Counted from the stretch's first letter, positions 8,803 to 18,503 are shown. The stretch is DNA of 57,997 nt from HyVt-337 sp964428895 (GCA_964428895.1 CAYRZU010000014.1:1-57997), one strand, 5' to 3'. Translations and numbers: made by a program. The notes: generated by a model not told the origin, from the sequence alone.

Positions 8803-9555
8803 GTGGCAGACATTCTTGAAAGGCTCGCCGCGAGCCCATGCTGCAACCCAGATCTGTCGTTGGATGATGCGCTGGGCGCGTACGCCAAGCTGGGGTTCGG
8901 TAAGTTCGAGGTCTTCAGCACGTGGTGCCAATCGGCCTTCGATGTTCTTGACGGCGACCCGGCCTTCTACCTGGCCAAAGGCGCCGAATACGGCCTGGCC
9001 TTCACGTCCCTTCACTTGCCGGGCGTGGCCGAAGACGGCGACATCGGCCCGGCCATCCAGGGCATGAAGTTTGCCGAGGCGTTGGGCTGCTCGGTGGCGC
9101 TGTTCTCGGCGTGTAGCCGGGAGATGTACGTCGAGGGCGGCCGAAAGTTCTTGGACGCCGCCGACGGCATCAACGTGACGCCCATCGTCCAGAACCACTT
9201 CCACGCGCCGATCTGTACTCTGGATGACTACCGCGAAGTGTTGGGCGGCCTGGACGACCCGCGCATGAAGACGTGCCTGGAGGTCGGTCACTTCCACAGC
9301 GCGGGCGTCTCGTGGAAGGAAGGCTTCGACTTACTCGGCGATTCGATCGCTCTGGTCCACATCAAGGATCAGGTCGGCCCGCAGTCCGCGCCGTTCGGAA
9401 CGGGCGAAGTCGATCTGCCGGGCTTGTTCGCCCACATGAAGGCGGCGGGCTTCACCGGCGAGTTCGTGGTGGAGATGGAAGTCGCCGACGCCGAGAACAC
9501 GCTGCAATACCTGGCCGACGCATTGACCTATCTGAAAGCTAACTGCGAGGTCTGA
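8803..9555 (+). CDS. Sugar phosphate isomerase/epimerase-like TIM barrel protein
   Basis: The 250-residue product resembles the xylose isomerase-like TIM barrel (AP endonuclease 2) superfamily: NHFHAP (residues about 131-136), CLEVGHFHSAG (about 159-169), LVHIKDQ (about 185-191) and FVVEMEV near the end supply the usual metal-binding His/Glu/Asp residues. I chose the GTG at 8803 because AAGGAG lies 6 nt upstream; an in-frame TTG at 8782 would overlap the cupin. It is followed after 2 bp by a Gfo/Idh/MocA oxidoreductase, a pairing common in sugar or inositol catabolism. The substrate is unknown. Confidence 0.82.
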   Translation: MADILERLAASPCCNPDLSLDDALGAYAKLGFGKFEVFSTWCQSAFDVLDGDPAFYLAKGAEYGLAFTSLHLPGVAEDGDIGPAIQGMKFAEALGCSVALFSACSREMYVEGGRKFLDAADGINVTPIVQNHFHAPICTLDDYREVLGGLDDPRMKTCLEVGHFHSAGVSWKEGFDLLGDSIALVHIKDQVGPQSAPFGTGEVDLPGLFAHMKAAGFTGEFVVEMEVADAENTLQYLADALTYLKANCEV

Positions 9556-9557
9556 CC

Positions 9558-10523
9558 ATGGAGTTTCCCAGAATCTGCACCGTCGGGGCCGGCAACCATT
9601 CGACCGGCAGTATCTACCCGTTCATCGCCCAGGCCGGCGGGCAGTTGGTCGGCGTCTGTGATATGGACGCCGACAAAGCCGACCGCAACGCGACGCTATT
9701 TGGCGGCAAAGCCTACACCGACATGGGCCAGATGCTCGACACCGAGACCCCCGATGGCGTGATGATCTGCATCGGCCCCGAGCCGCACGTGGAACTGGCC
9801 CAAGTGGCCATGAAGCGCGGCGTGCCCGTCTACACCGAAAAGCCCCCGTCAGGAACGGCCGCCGGGGCGCTGGCGGTGGCGCGGATGTCCAAGGAAACGG
9901 GTGTCCCCTGTAGCACGGCCTTCAAGAAGCGGTACGCCAATTGCTACAACCGCGCGAAGGACTGGCTGGCGACGTTCCCGACGGAAGACGTCTACGCTGT
10001 GACCATCTCCTACTGCTCGGCTGAATATGCCGACCCCGGCAGTTACTTGCTGGACTTCGCCGTCCACATGATTGACCTGGTGGGGTATCTGTTCGGCGAG
10101 GTCGCCGAGGTCCACGCCTTTGGCCGCGAACATCACGCGTATGCCGTTAGCCTGCGCTTCACCAACGGCGTGATCGGCACGATGGATCTCAACGACGGCC
10201 GGACCTGGACCGTCCCGGCTGAGGACATGATGATCACCGTCAAGGGCGGCAACTGCATGAGCATCCACAACAGCTCCTGCTGGAAGATCACTCAGGACGG
10301 CGAGGCCTCCGAATGGCGCGAGCCGAAGACATTCCTTTCCGGCAACAACGGCCACGAGACCGGCCACCTTGCTGAGATCGAGGAGTTCGTTGCCTCGCTG
10401 GCCGAAGGTCGGCGCACCCGCTCCGATATCGCCGAGAGCTACAAGTCCATGGTCCTGCTGGAAGCGATCCGCGAATCGGCGGACAGCGGGCAAGTCGTCA
10501 AGCTCGCCTACGAGACCATCTAG
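9558..10523 (+). CDS. Gfo/Idh/MocA family oxidoreductase
   Basis: The 321-residue protein has an N-terminal Rossmann-type TVGAGNHSTGSIYPF segment and the YTEKPPSG motif near residue 95, whose Lys is the conserved catalytic residue of the family. The C-terminal half is the alpha/beta substrate domain. It would oxidise or reduce a sugar or cyclitol hydroxyl with NAD(P) in the cytoplasm. It ends the cupin/isomerase/oxidoreductase operon. It is slightly shorter than most relatives (330-380) but looks complete. Confidence 0.88.
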   Translation: MEFPRICTVGAGNHSTGSIYPFIAQAGGQLVGVCDMDADKADRNATLFGGKAYTDMGQMLDTETPDGVMICIGPEPHVELAQVAMKRGVPVYTEKPPSGTAAGALAVARMSKETGVPCSTAFKKRYANCYNRAKDWLATFPTEDVYAVTISYCSAEYADPGSYLLDFAVHMIDLVGYLFGEVAEVHAFGREHHAYAVSLRFTNGVIGTMDLNDGRTWTVPAEDMMITVKGGNCMSIHNSSCWKITQDGEASEWREPKTFLSGNNGHETGHLAEIEEFVASLAEGRRTRSDIAESYKSMVLLEAIRESADSGQVVKLAYETI

Positions 10524-10546
10524 CGGACAGACGAAGGGACAAACAC

Positions 10547-10576
10547 AGCGCGGCGGATTTCCTAATCCGCCGCGCT
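10547..10576. terminator. Bidirectional terminator hairpin
   Basis: A perfect 13-bp stem (AGCGCGGCGGATT, 4-nt loop, AATCCGCCGCGCT) sits in the 74-bp gap between the convergent oxidoreductase and GH116-like genes. A short T-containing tract follows on each side (CCTTTG on plus, GTGTTTG on minus). Position and stem strength favour bidirectional termination. Confidence 0.72.
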
Positions 10577-10597
10577 CCTTTGCGCCAGTATTGAAGA

Positions 10598-13195
10598 TCA
10601 CCCCAGCTTCACACGAAGCGTCTGACCTTCCTTGATGCGCACCGTTCGCCGCAGCTTGATGTCGGCTCCATCGACGGTGAACGGCACGGCCTTCCCCGCC
10701 AGCTTGACGGACTTGACGCTCGCCCCGCCGAGCTTGCCGAGGCGGAACGTCTTGAGCTTCAGGCTCCCGGACAGGAGTCGCAATTCCGCCGAATCGGCCG
10801 ATTGCTCGAACTCGCCCCAGCCGCTATCGAGCGACCAGAAGCAACGGAACTTGCCCCGGGCCTTGCGGATCGGTGAGAAACCGATCATGGATCGCGGTAC
10901 GTCGAACTCGAACCCACTGAACGCATTCAGCAGCGAGTAGGTTGCCATGGAACGTGCGTAGTTGTTGCCGCATTCGAACTCATTCCACGGGTTCCGCTTG
11001 CGGCCGTCGTAGCGACTTCGGATAGCCTCGACGCACGCCATGCCTTCCTTGACCAGGCCGGCCTGGATCATGTGAATGCACGCGGCCCATTCGTAGCCAT
11101 TCTGCGTTTCGCCGGCGTAGGGGATCGGAATGTAAGGCCGGTACACGTCGTCGGGCCAGTGGGCGATTACCAGACCGCCCTCATCGTTGAGGCAGTACAG
11201 CCGACACGCGTTGAAATGCTCGCGCATGGTCGGGCGGAAGTTGACCTTAAACAGCCACTTCAACGAACTGCGGACCTGCTTGCGGTTGAGCACTTCCCCC
11301 AGGCCGTACAAGTTGGCGTGCCACTGGGCGATGACCTGGTCGATCTCGATGCCTTCGCCGATCTGGTACTTGATCTCGCCGTGTTCGGCGTCCCAGTATT
11401 CGCCGGCGTAGGATGCGCCGCCGGTGAACCTGTCCACGAGGGCTTTGTCGTTCAAGTCGATCTGCTGGTGGTACCATCGGCCGTTGAACAGGTGCTCGTC
11501 AGCCCAGGCCTTGCCTTTGGCGAACAGGGCAGCGAACTCCTTGGCGGCTTTGGTGTCGTCGAGATGCTCGGCGATCTCAGCCCCGGCCTTGAGGGCGCCC
11601 AGATAGTAGCCGGTCAGCCACGCGTTGGGCCCGAACAGCTCCACGTCCAGCGTGTGGTGTTGACGGCCATGCAGCACGCCGGTCTTGTCGGGGTCCCATT
11701 GGTCGATGTTGGTCTTGGCCCAGGCGAAGCGAATGGACTTCTTGACCAGGGGCCACAGCTCAGCCAGCCAGTCGTCGTCGCCGCAGATCTTCCAATCGCG
11801 GTAGAGCTTCATCACGCCGCCGAATTGGCCGTCCGCACAAGGACGGAAAGCGCCGCGCCCGCTGCCCAAGGGCAATTGGATGCGGAATTGCATCTCGCCG
11901 TTAGCGCCGATGTTGTGGACGTAGTCGGCCGTTCGCATGGATCGCTCGAGCTTGGGGAACAGGAACGGAATCGCCTGCGTGTAATTCCACACGTGCTCGC
12001 AGGAGCCCTCGCAACAACCGGTCGTGGCGCACAGACCCTCCCAGCCATACAGCGTGCCGTCTTCCAGGCGCATAACGGTAGCGGTCTTCATGATCGCCAG
12101 ATTGGCCGAGACAGCCTCCAGCGCCGCGGGCGGCAAGTCCGAGGCCAGCAGGGCGTTCTTGAAGGTCTGGGTCTGCTCGAACAGCCGGTCCCAGTTCTTC
12201 AGAGCATAGAGGGCGGAATCCTTGGAGCTCTTCCAGATGGTGGCGTAGTAGTTCCTCCAAATCGGCGAGACACAGCACTTCTTGGCCCGCTCGGCGGCGC
12301 CGCTGTCCCAGTAGTTCTCGCAGTTGGGCCAGTTCCAGGTGATGACAAACCGCACGCGCTTGGTCCTGCCCGGGGCGATCCGAACGTGCGCAGCCAGGAG
12401 CCCCTCGTTGCAGTGGCGGGCCTTGGCCGGAGACAGGCGACGGTTCGTGAGCTTTCCGCCTGCGGTGATGTCGCGCCAGTAGACTTCGAGTTGGTCGAAC
12501 CAGGCGCCGGCGAACCAGTATTCCTGGAAGCTGACGTCTCGGGCGTCGGTGGCCAGCGTCAGTTCGCCGTATTCGGTGGAGGCCCTTCTATGCGCGGTGC
12601 TGGTCAGGTGCAGCAGCGTCCTGTCGCCAACGGTGCTGACGCGGTTGAGGTTGTTCGCCAGATGCGGATTGGCCAACGACCCGAACAACGTGTAGGTGAC
12701 GGTCTTTCGGGTGGTGTTGGTGATCTCGAACTCAAAGAACGCCGCCGGGATGCCGGAGTCGACGTCGTTGAGAGGAATGAACGGGTTGAAGGCCGTCTGC
12801 CGGACCTTGCCCGGGAAGCGTGCGTGCTTGAAGTCCAGTTGAGCCACCGGGTACTCGCCGCGGAAGTCCACGCGCTGGAAGTGCGGCGCCCCGGCCATGG
12901 TCGTCGACGGCGGACCGAACCCCACCCCCCGAAAACCCTCACTGCCCGAGCCTTGGTAGGGCGGGTGCAGGTCGCCCTGCAGCACGCGCGTGTCGAGGAC
13001 CTCGCCCGCGCTTTCGGCCCGAATCGCAAAGTGGGTAAAGCCGTTCAGGCTGCCCTTGTTGGGGTGGTTGAATATCTCCCAGTCGATCAGTCGCCCGTTG
13101 CCGGCCAGCCCGATACTGCCCGTGCCGATGCCTCCCAGCGGGAAGGAAATCTCATTCGTGAACTCGCCGGTGTAGAGGAAGGGGTCCTTGGCCAT
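10598..13195 (-). CDS. GH116-like (GBA2_N/DUF608) glycoside hydrolase
   Basis: The 865-residue protein has the N-terminal PLGGIGTGSIGLAGNGRLIDW segment of bile-acid beta-glucosidase/GH116 N-domains and a DUF608-type alpha/alpha barrel with GCCEGSCEHVWNY near residue 400 and LDVELFGPNAWLTGYYLGALK near 520. GH116 relatives are retaining beta-glucosidases or xylosidases; I did not assign the catalytic acids. No signal peptide is visible. The ATG at 13195 is chosen because GGAG lies 11 nt upstream and the conserved domain begins there, although the frame stays open upstream to 13549. It starts 29 bp after the stop of the TGS GTPase and may be cotranscribed with it. A paralogue of nearly equal length lies at 24318-26906. 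Confidence 0.85.
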   Translation of the reverse strand: MAKDPFLYTGEFTNEISFPLGGIGTGSIGLAGNGRLIDWEIFNHPNKGSLNGFTHFAIRAESAGEVLDTRVLQGDLHPPYQGSGSEGFRGVGFGPPSTTMAGAPHFQRVDFRGEYPVAQLDFKHARFPGKVRQTAFNPFIPLNDVDSGIPAAFFEFEITNTTRKTVTYTLFGSLANPHLANNLNRVSTVGDRTLLHLTSTAHRRASTEYGELTLATDARDVSFQEYWFAGAWFDQLEVYWRDITAGGKLTNRRLSPAKARHCNEGLLAAHVRIAPGRTKRVRFVITWNWPNCENYWDSGAAERAKKCCVSPIWRNYYATIWKSSKDSALYALKNWDRLFEQTQTFKNALLASDLPPAALEAVSANLAIMKTATVMRLEDGTLYGWEGLCATTGCCEGSCEHVWNYTQAIPFLFPKLERSMRTADYVHNIGANGEMQFRIQLPLGSGRGAFRPCADGQFGGVMKLYRDWKICGDDDWLAELWPLVKKSIRFAWAKTNIDQWDPDKTGVLHGRQHHTLDVELFGPNAWLTGYYLGALKAGAEIAEHLDDTKAAKEFAALFAKGKAWADEHLFNGRWYHQQIDLNDKALVDRFTGGASYAGEYWDAEHGEIKYQIGEGIEIDQVIAQWHANLYGLGEVLNRKQVRSSLKWLFKVNFRPTMREHFNACRLYCLNDEGGLVIAHWPDDVYRPYIPIPYAGETQNGYEWAACIHMIQAGLVKEGMACVEAIRSRYDGRKRNPWNEFECGNNYARSMATYSLLNAFSGFEFDVPRSMIGFSPIRKARGKFRCFWSLDSGWGEFEQSADSAELRLLSGSLKLKTFRLGKLGGASVKSVKLAGKAVPFTVDGADIKLRRTVRIKEGQTLRVKLG

Positions 13196-13224
13196 GGTCG
13201 TCGTCTCCGAGCGCTGGGGGGGGA

Positions 13225-14208
13225 TCACTCGTGTATTTCCACGATGTCTTTGTCGTGGAGGAGTTCGGTTCGGTGGACTTGTTGGCCGTCGAATCGGCCT
13301 TCGCCCCAGATGCGGGCGAACTTCATCTTCTCGGGTAGCTCGCGGTGGATGCCGCGGGCAAGGTCTTCGATGCTCGATCCAGCCGGCAGCGTGAAGGGGT
13401 CGCTGAGATCCTCCTTCTTGCCCGGTCGCTTGGTGTAGACGCGCACCATGGCCAACAACTGCCACAGTCGTTCTCGCAGCCGATCCATCCCCTCGCCGGT
13501 CTCGGCGCTGACCGGAAGGACCTCCAAGTTGCCGTCGTAGAGCTCGCACAGGGCGGCGACGTTCTCCGGGCCGGCCAGGTCAGCCTTACTAGCGATGACG
13601 ATGCCTGTCCGCTGGTTGCGGTCGTTGGGGTCCAACTCATTGCGGGGAATGGACCGCAGCGCTAACTCACGCTCAGTCAGTATCCCGGTGATCATGTCTA
13701 GTTCGTCCAGGCCGTTGCCGGCAGCGTCGATGACGATTGCGATCAGGTCGGCCGAGCGGATCGTGCCAATCAGGCCTGGCGGGATATGCTCGGCCGTCAT
13801 CGGAGGCGTGTCGACCAGTTCGATCTGCACATCCTCGTGCGGCCACATTCCCGGGGCCGGCAGGGCGGTGGTGTAAGGGTACTCAGCCACTTTGACGGAC
13901 GCGTTGGTGGTAGTCGCCACCAGCATGCTCTTGCCGCAATTGGGCGCGCCGACCAGGACCACCTGCCCGGCCCCGCTCTTGGGGATGTGGAAGGGGTCGG
14001 GCCCTTTCTTGGCGGCCGACTTCTTGGCGCCGGCTCTGCGGAGCTGGCTGATGCGGCGCTTGAGGTCGGCCTGCATCTTCTCGGTCCCCTTGTGCTTGGG
14101 GAGGGTGCGGAGCATCTCTTGTAGGGCGTCGAGCTTCTCGTCGTCGGTGGATGCGGCGCGAAACCGCAATTCAGCCTTCTCGTATTCGGGGGACACGTTG
14201 GCTGGCAT
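13225..14208 (-). CDS. TGS-domain GTPase (DRG/OBG-like)
   Basis: This 327-residue protein has a P-loop GAPNCGKS near residue 88, a switch-II region VDTPP in place of the usual DxxG, SKAD as the guanine-specificity motif, SAETGEG as G5 and a C-terminal TGS-type domain of about 75 residues ending KDIVEIHE. The N-terminal 75 residues are a charged, Lys/Arg-rich helical segment as in DRG-type GTPases. It probably acts on ribosomes or RNA, by analogy with DRG proteins. Its neighbours (GH116-like enzyme and a divergent sulfatase) do not inform the role. The GTPase call is firm; the cellular target is unknown. Confidence 0.85.
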   Translation of the reverse strand: MPANVSPEYEKAELRFRAASTDDEKLDALQEMLRTLPKHKGTEKMQADLKRRISQLRRAGAKKSAAKKGPDPFHIPKSGAGQVVLVGAPNCGKSMLVATTTNASVKVAEYPYTTALPAPGMWPHEDVQIELVDTPPMTAEHIPPGLIGTIRSADLIAIVIDAAGNGLDELDMITGILTERELALRSIPRNELDPNDRNQRTGIVIASKADLAGPENVAALCELYDGNLEVLPVSAETGEGMDRLRERLWQLLAMVRVYTKRPGKKEDLSDPFTLPAGSSIEDLARGIHRELPEKMKFARIWGEGRFDGQQVHRTELLHDKDIVEIHE

Positions 14209-14310
14209 ACCATGAGCTTACGCAACTGACTCACGCCAGACAAGCTCCCCCCTTGACCTGCCGGGCCGGGCGGTTACCCTCCGAAGACGACTTCTTTCGA
14301 AAGGGGCCCG

Positions 14311-15675
14311 ATGCCCGACCGCCCGAACGTTCTCGTGTTCTTTACCGACCAGCAACGCTGGGACACCTGCGGCTGTTACGGCCAGCCCTTGCCGATCACG
14401 CTCAATCTGGATCGCCTGGCGGCGGAGGGCGTGCTGTTCCGTAACGCGTTCACCTGTCAGCCGGTATGCGGGCCGGCGCGGGCGTGCTTGCAGAGCGGCC
14501 AATACGCCTCGCAGGTGGGGGTCTACACCAACGGCATCGCCTTGCCGACCGACGGCAAGTACGTGGCGCACCACATGGCCGAGGCCGGCTACGAAGTCGG
14601 CTACATCGGCAAGTGGCACCTCTCGAGCACGGGCATCGTTCATCCCGGCGCTCGTCCGGGGCAGGACAAGGTCACTAGCCATCGCACACAGGCCTCGCCG
14701 CCGGAGTTCCGCGGCGGCTACACCGACTACTGGTTGGCGTCAGATACGTTGGAGTTCACCAGCCACAGTTACGATGGCCACATGTTCGACGCCGACGGCA
14801 ACCAGCGTGACTTTCCCGAGGCCCGCTATCGCGTGGACGCCCAAACCGACTGGGCGTTGGAGTACCTGCAAGGCCGCACCGGCGAGAAACCGTTCTTCCT
14901 GTTCATCTCCTACATCGAGCCGCACCACCAGAACGACCACGAATGCTTCGAAGGCCCGCATGGGTCGAAGGAGCGGTTCAAAGATTTCACCGTCCCCGGC
15001 GACCTGGAAGGAACCGAAGGCGACTGGCGCAAAGAGATGCCCGATTACCTCGGGTGCTGCAACAGCCTCGACGAGAACCTCGGCCGCCTCCGGGCCGAAC
15101 TCGAGAAGCTGGGCATGGCCGACAACACCGTCATGCTGTTCACCAGCGATCACGGCTGCCACTTCTGCACGCGCAATAGCGAATACAAACGCTCCTGCCA
15201 CGACGGCTGCGTGCGGATTCCGATGGTTGCCTGGGGTCCGGGCTTTCGCGGCGGGAAGGAAGTGGAAGAGATGGTCAGCCTGATCGACGTTCCGTCAACC
15301 GTGCTGGCTGCCGGTGGTGTGGACGTGCCCGAGCACTTCCAGGGGGGACGGCTGCAGGACCTGGCCGACGGCTCGGCCACCGATTGGCCCGACGACGTCT
15401 TCATCGAAATCAGCGAAGACATCTGCGGCCGCGCGGTCCGCACCCATCGCTGGAAGTACGCCGTTTGCGCCCCCGACAAAGAAGGCTGGGAGCCCGGCAG
15501 CGACGTCTACGTGGAGGACTTCCTCTACGACCTTCAGGCCGACCCGCACGAGCGGAACAACCTGGTGGCCGACCCGGCCCTGGCCGATGTGCGGGCCGAG
15601 ATGGCCGCTCGCCTGAAGCGCTACATGGCCCACGTTGGCAACCCCGAGCCGACCATTCTGCCGACTGACCGTTAG
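14311..15675 (+). CDS. Sulfatase (formylglycine type I)
   Basis: The 454-residue sulfatase starts PNVLVFFTDQQRWDTCGCYG and has a CGPAR signature (formylglycine precursor Cys at residue 53). GKWHLSS supplies a substrate-side Lys/His and FTSDHGCHF further metal ligands. AGGGG lies 6 nt before the ATG. As in the other three sulfatases here, there is no signal peptide. Its TAG stop overlaps the TAA stop of the convergent nucleoside transporter by 4 bp. The substrate is unknown. Confidence 0.9.
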   Translation: MPDRPNVLVFFTDQQRWDTCGCYGQPLPITLNLDRLAAEGVLFRNAFTCQPVCGPARACLQSGQYASQVGVYTNGIALPTDGKYVAHHMAEAGYEVGYIGKWHLSSTGIVHPGARPGQDKVTSHRTQASPPEFRGGYTDYWLASDTLEFTSHSYDGHMFDADGNQRDFPEARYRVDAQTDWALEYLQGRTGEKPFFLFISYIEPHHQNDHECFEGPHGSKERFKDFTVPGDLEGTEGDWRKEMPDYLGCCNSLDENLGRLRAELEKLGMADNTVMLFTSDHGCHFCTRNSEYKRSCHDGCVRIPMVAWGPGFRGGKEVEEMVSLIDVPSTVLAAGGVDVPEHFQGGRLQDLADGSATDWPDDVFIEISEDICGRAVRTHRWKYAVCAPDKEGWEPGSDVYVEDFLYDLQADPHERNNLVADPALADVRAEMAARLKRYMAHVGNPEPTILPTDR

Positions 15676-16955
15676 GGCGCCGGCTGCGTGGCCACTTGGA
15701 TGATCGTATCCGAGGCGTCGAAGAACATGCCGGCTACGGCGCCTGTCATTAGGCACGCCAGCGTGGCCGCCAACAGCGCTCGCGGCGCGACGGCCGCGAT
15801 GTCCTTTCGTCGTTCGGGCACGAGGGCCGAGACCCCACCGGCGAAGATCGCCATCGACGCCACGTGGGCGAACCCGCACAACGCGTAGGCCGTTACCACC
15901 ACCGTTCGCGGCGTGAAGGCGCCGGATTTGATGTTGTCGGCCAAGGCTTGGTAGGCCGGTATCTCTGTGGCCACGAATCGCTCGCCCAGCAGTCGGCCCA
16001 CCTCGGCTGCGTCACCCGGCGGGACGCCGATGACAATCGCGAGGGGATAGAAGACGTAGCCGAGGATCATCTGGATCGACAGATTGTCGGCCCCGAACCA
16101 GCCGCCCACCCCGCCGAGGATCAGATTCGCCAGCGCCAGCAGCCCCAGGAAAGCGATTAGCAGCGCACAGATGCCGACCACCAACTTCACGCCCGCCATG
16201 GCCCCGGTAATGATGGCGGCGACCGCGCCGGGCTGCTTGTCGTAGTGAAACGCAGTGGCCTTGCCCAATGTGCGCGGTTCTCCAGTCTCGGGCACGAGCA
16301 ACTTGCTCATCACAATCGCGGCGGGGGCCGACAGAATCGACGCGGAGATCAGGTGTCCCGCGATCGTTTCGAAGGTACTGCTGAGCATCGACACATAGAT
16401 GCCCAGCGTGGTCGAGGCCACCGTTGCCATGCCCGCGGTCAGAATCGTGCAGAACTCCGAGCGGGTCATGTTCGGCAGGTGCGGGCGAATGGCTGTGGCG
16501 GACTCGACACCCACGAAGATATTGCTGGCCGCGCAGAGGCTTTCGGCGCCGCTAATCCGCATGAGTCGGCTGAACACCCACGAAAAGCCACGGATGACTA
16601 GCGGCATAATGCGCCAGTGATAGAGCAGCGCCATCAGCGCCGAAAAGAAGATCGCCAGCGGCAAGGCCTGGAAGGCCAGAATGAAACCGACCTTCGCGGG
16701 ATCGGCCACCGATCCGAATAGGAATGTCTGGCCGGCCTTGGCGGATTCGAAGACGTCCAACACCGTATCGTTTAGCCACAGGAACGTGCGGTGACTGCCG
16801 GGTGCTCGAAACACCAGCAGCGCCAACGCCAATTGAAGTCCCACGCCGAAGACAATGACGCGGAGGTTGATCTGGCGATGGTGGGTCGAGAACAGCCACG
16901 CGATAGCCATCAGCGCGATGATGCCGCCGAGGCTGATGAGGTTGTAATGGTCCAT
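15672..16955 (-). CDS. Concentrative nucleoside transporter (CNT/NupC family)
   Basis: This 427-residue membrane protein has the CNT layout: three N-terminal helices, then the conserved core with SAESLCAASNIFVGVESATAI, the TLGIYVSML region and a late TAYALCGFAHVAS segment. CNT proteins import nucleosides with H+ or Na+. It ends in a 4-bp stop-codon overlap with the convergent sulfatase. It starts 41 bp after the radical SAM gene, so it could be read through from that operon, although a functional link is not obvious. Confidence 0.9.
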   Translation of the reverse strand: MDHYNLISLGGIIALMAIAWLFSTHHRQINLRVIVFGVGLQLALALLVFRAPGSHRTFLWLNDTVLDVFESAKAGQTFLFGSVADPAKVGFILAFQALPLAIFFSALMALLYHWRIMPLVIRGFSWVFSRLMRISGAESLCAASNIFVGVESATAIRPHLPNMTRSEFCTILTAGMATVASTTLGIYVSMLSSTFETIAGHLISASILSAPAAIVMSKLLVPETGEPRTLGKATAFHYDKQPGAVAAIITGAMAGVKLVVGICALLIAFLGLLALANLILGGVGGWFGADNLSIQMILGYVFYPLAIVIGVPPGDAAEVGRLLGERFVATEIPAYQALADNIKSGAFTPRTVVVTAYALCGFAHVASMAIFAGGVSALVPERRKDIAAVAPRALLAATLACLMTGAVAGMFFDASDTIIQVATQPAP

Positions 16956-16996
16956 AGGGAGCGCCTGTCCGATCGAAAATGGAGGTCGGGATTATA

Positions 16997-18475
16997 TCAC
17001 GTCGATCGGGTGGCAAGCTCCTGTGGAATCGGATGCGGTGAGTGGGCGCCGCAACTCTCGGGGTCGGCCTCGACGGGCGAAGAGTCGCCACCGGGGTAGA
17101 AGCCAAACTTCTGGAGCATGCGGAGCTTTGGCAGGACATTGCCCGCGACGTCCACGTGGAAGAACCCCGGAAAGATATCGGCGTTAGCTTGGATGAGGTC
17201 GAAGGTGTTGCGGTGGCGATCCGGCAGCTCGATGACGCCGTCGCGATAGACCTCCTGCCCGGTGAATACGAACTCCGGCAGTAGGTACGGGCAGAACTCC
17301 AGGTTGGCGCAGCCTTGCAGCTGTCGGTAGATCTCGGTCTGTGGCAGCAGGCTCAGCAGGCTGGGCAGGATCCGCGCGCCCATGGCTCGGAAGGACACCA
17401 TCTGGAAGAGCGTCTGGTGGAAGTCGTCCATCGTTTCGAACGGAAATCCCCAGATGTAGAACACGTCCACTCGTGGGAAGATCGGAATCGCCTTGGGGAT
17501 GACATCCAGCACCTCGGCGGCCGTGAAGCCCTTCTTAACCTTCTCCAGCATTCGGTCCGAGCCGCATTCCACGCCGAATCGCAATTCCAAGCAGCCGCAG
17601 TCGGCCATCTGCTGCATCATGGCTTCATCGACCAGATTCACGCGGCCGAACGCCTTCCACTTGATGTCCAGACCGGACCGTTGAAGTTCATCGCAGAAGT
17701 CCACCACATGCTGCCGGCTGGAGACGAAGAATTCGTCTTGGAACAGAAACATCTCCACGCCGGCAGTCTCGTGGAGGAATCGCATTTCCTCGACGATGCT
17801 GGCGGGGGTGCGGGAGTAGCTTTCCAGATTCCATACCGGCGCGACCGAGCAGAAGGTGCACGGGTAGGGGCAGCCGCGGCTGGTCATCATGCCGTACCCG
17901 GCGTATCGAGATAGGTCAATTCTCTCGAACGCGGGAAACGCGATGTCGTCAAGAGATCCGATGCGAGCGCGATCGGGATTGTGACGGACCTGGCCGTTGG
18001 CGCGATAGGAGATGCCATCAATCGCGGCAAGGTCGTCGCCGTTTCGCAAGGCCGCCAGGAGGTCCGGCCCGGTGCGCTCGCCTTCCCCGCGACAGATCAC
18101 ATCCACCGAGGGAAAGCGCTCAAGGATCTTGGCTTCCACGCACTTGGAGCCCACGCCGCCTAAGACGAGCGTCGCATCGGGGTATCGCTCGCGAAGGGCC
18201 TTCAATGCCTGCAATGTGAAGGGCAGGAGGTTGGCCATGCAGGATAGGCCGATGATCGGGGCGGGATCGGCGGCGAACGCCAGGAAGACTTCCATGTCGA
18301 ACGGGTCGTCGGATTCACACATCTGATAGTCGCGGAAATCCACCGCGAACCCCGCGTCGGTCAACGCCCGCGTCAGGTACAGGCATCCCAGCGGCACGTG
18401 GGCCTCGCGTTCGATCTCCTCGCCGAATCGGAGGAACAGCATGTTGAGGTTGATCAGCGTAATGTCGGCAGCCAT
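16997..18475 (-). CDS. Cobalamin-binding radical SAM protein
   Basis: The 492-residue enzyme has an N-terminal B12-binding-like Rossmann domain (residues about 1-145: PLGCLYLTRALTDAGF, IIGLSCMANLLP, LVLGGVGSKC) and a radical SAM domain whose CPYPCTFC motif supplies the 4Fe-4S cysteines C202, C206 and C209. A GGAG site lies 6 nt before the ATG. The gene follows the GIRPD-repeat protein by 28 bp on the same strand, which makes that protein its likely substrate. Enzymes of this class methylate or cross-link peptides and lipids, and act in the cytoplasm. The reaction here is not known. The base-off cobalamin DxHxxG motif is not obvious, so the cofactor should be treated as predicted. Confidence 0.88.
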   Translation of the reverse strand: MAADITLINLNMLFLRFGEEIEREAHVPLGCLYLTRALTDAGFAVDFRDYQMCESDDPFDMEVFLAFAADPAPIIGLSCMANLLPFTLQALKALRERYPDATLVLGGVGSKCVEAKILERFPSVDVICRGEGERTGPDLLAALRNGDDLAAIDGISYRANGQVRHNPDRARIGSLDDIAFPAFERIDLSRYAGYGMMTSRGCPYPCTFCSVAPVWNLESYSRTPASIVEEMRFLHETAGVEMFLFQDEFFVSSRQHVVDFCDELQRSGLDIKWKAFGRVNLVDEAMMQQMADCGCLELRFGVECGSDRMLEKVKKGFTAAEVLDVIPKAIPIFPRVDVFYIWGFPFETMDDFHQTLFQMVSFRAMGARILPSLLSLLPQTEIYRQLQGCANLEFCPYLLPEFVFTGQEVYRDGVIELPDRHRNTFDLIQANADIFPGFFHVDVAGNVLPKLRMLQKFGFYPGGDSSPVEADPESCGAHSPHPIPQELATRST

Positions 18476-18503
18476 GATCGTCTCCGTGTCGCGAGGGGAT
18501 CGA

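Noticed and set aside
11072..13438. A 788-residue open frame on the plus strand opposite the GH116-like gene
   Set aside because: It is antisense to a strongly conserved gene, lacks family motifs and has the Val/Gly/Ala/Arg-rich composition of high-GC shadow frames.
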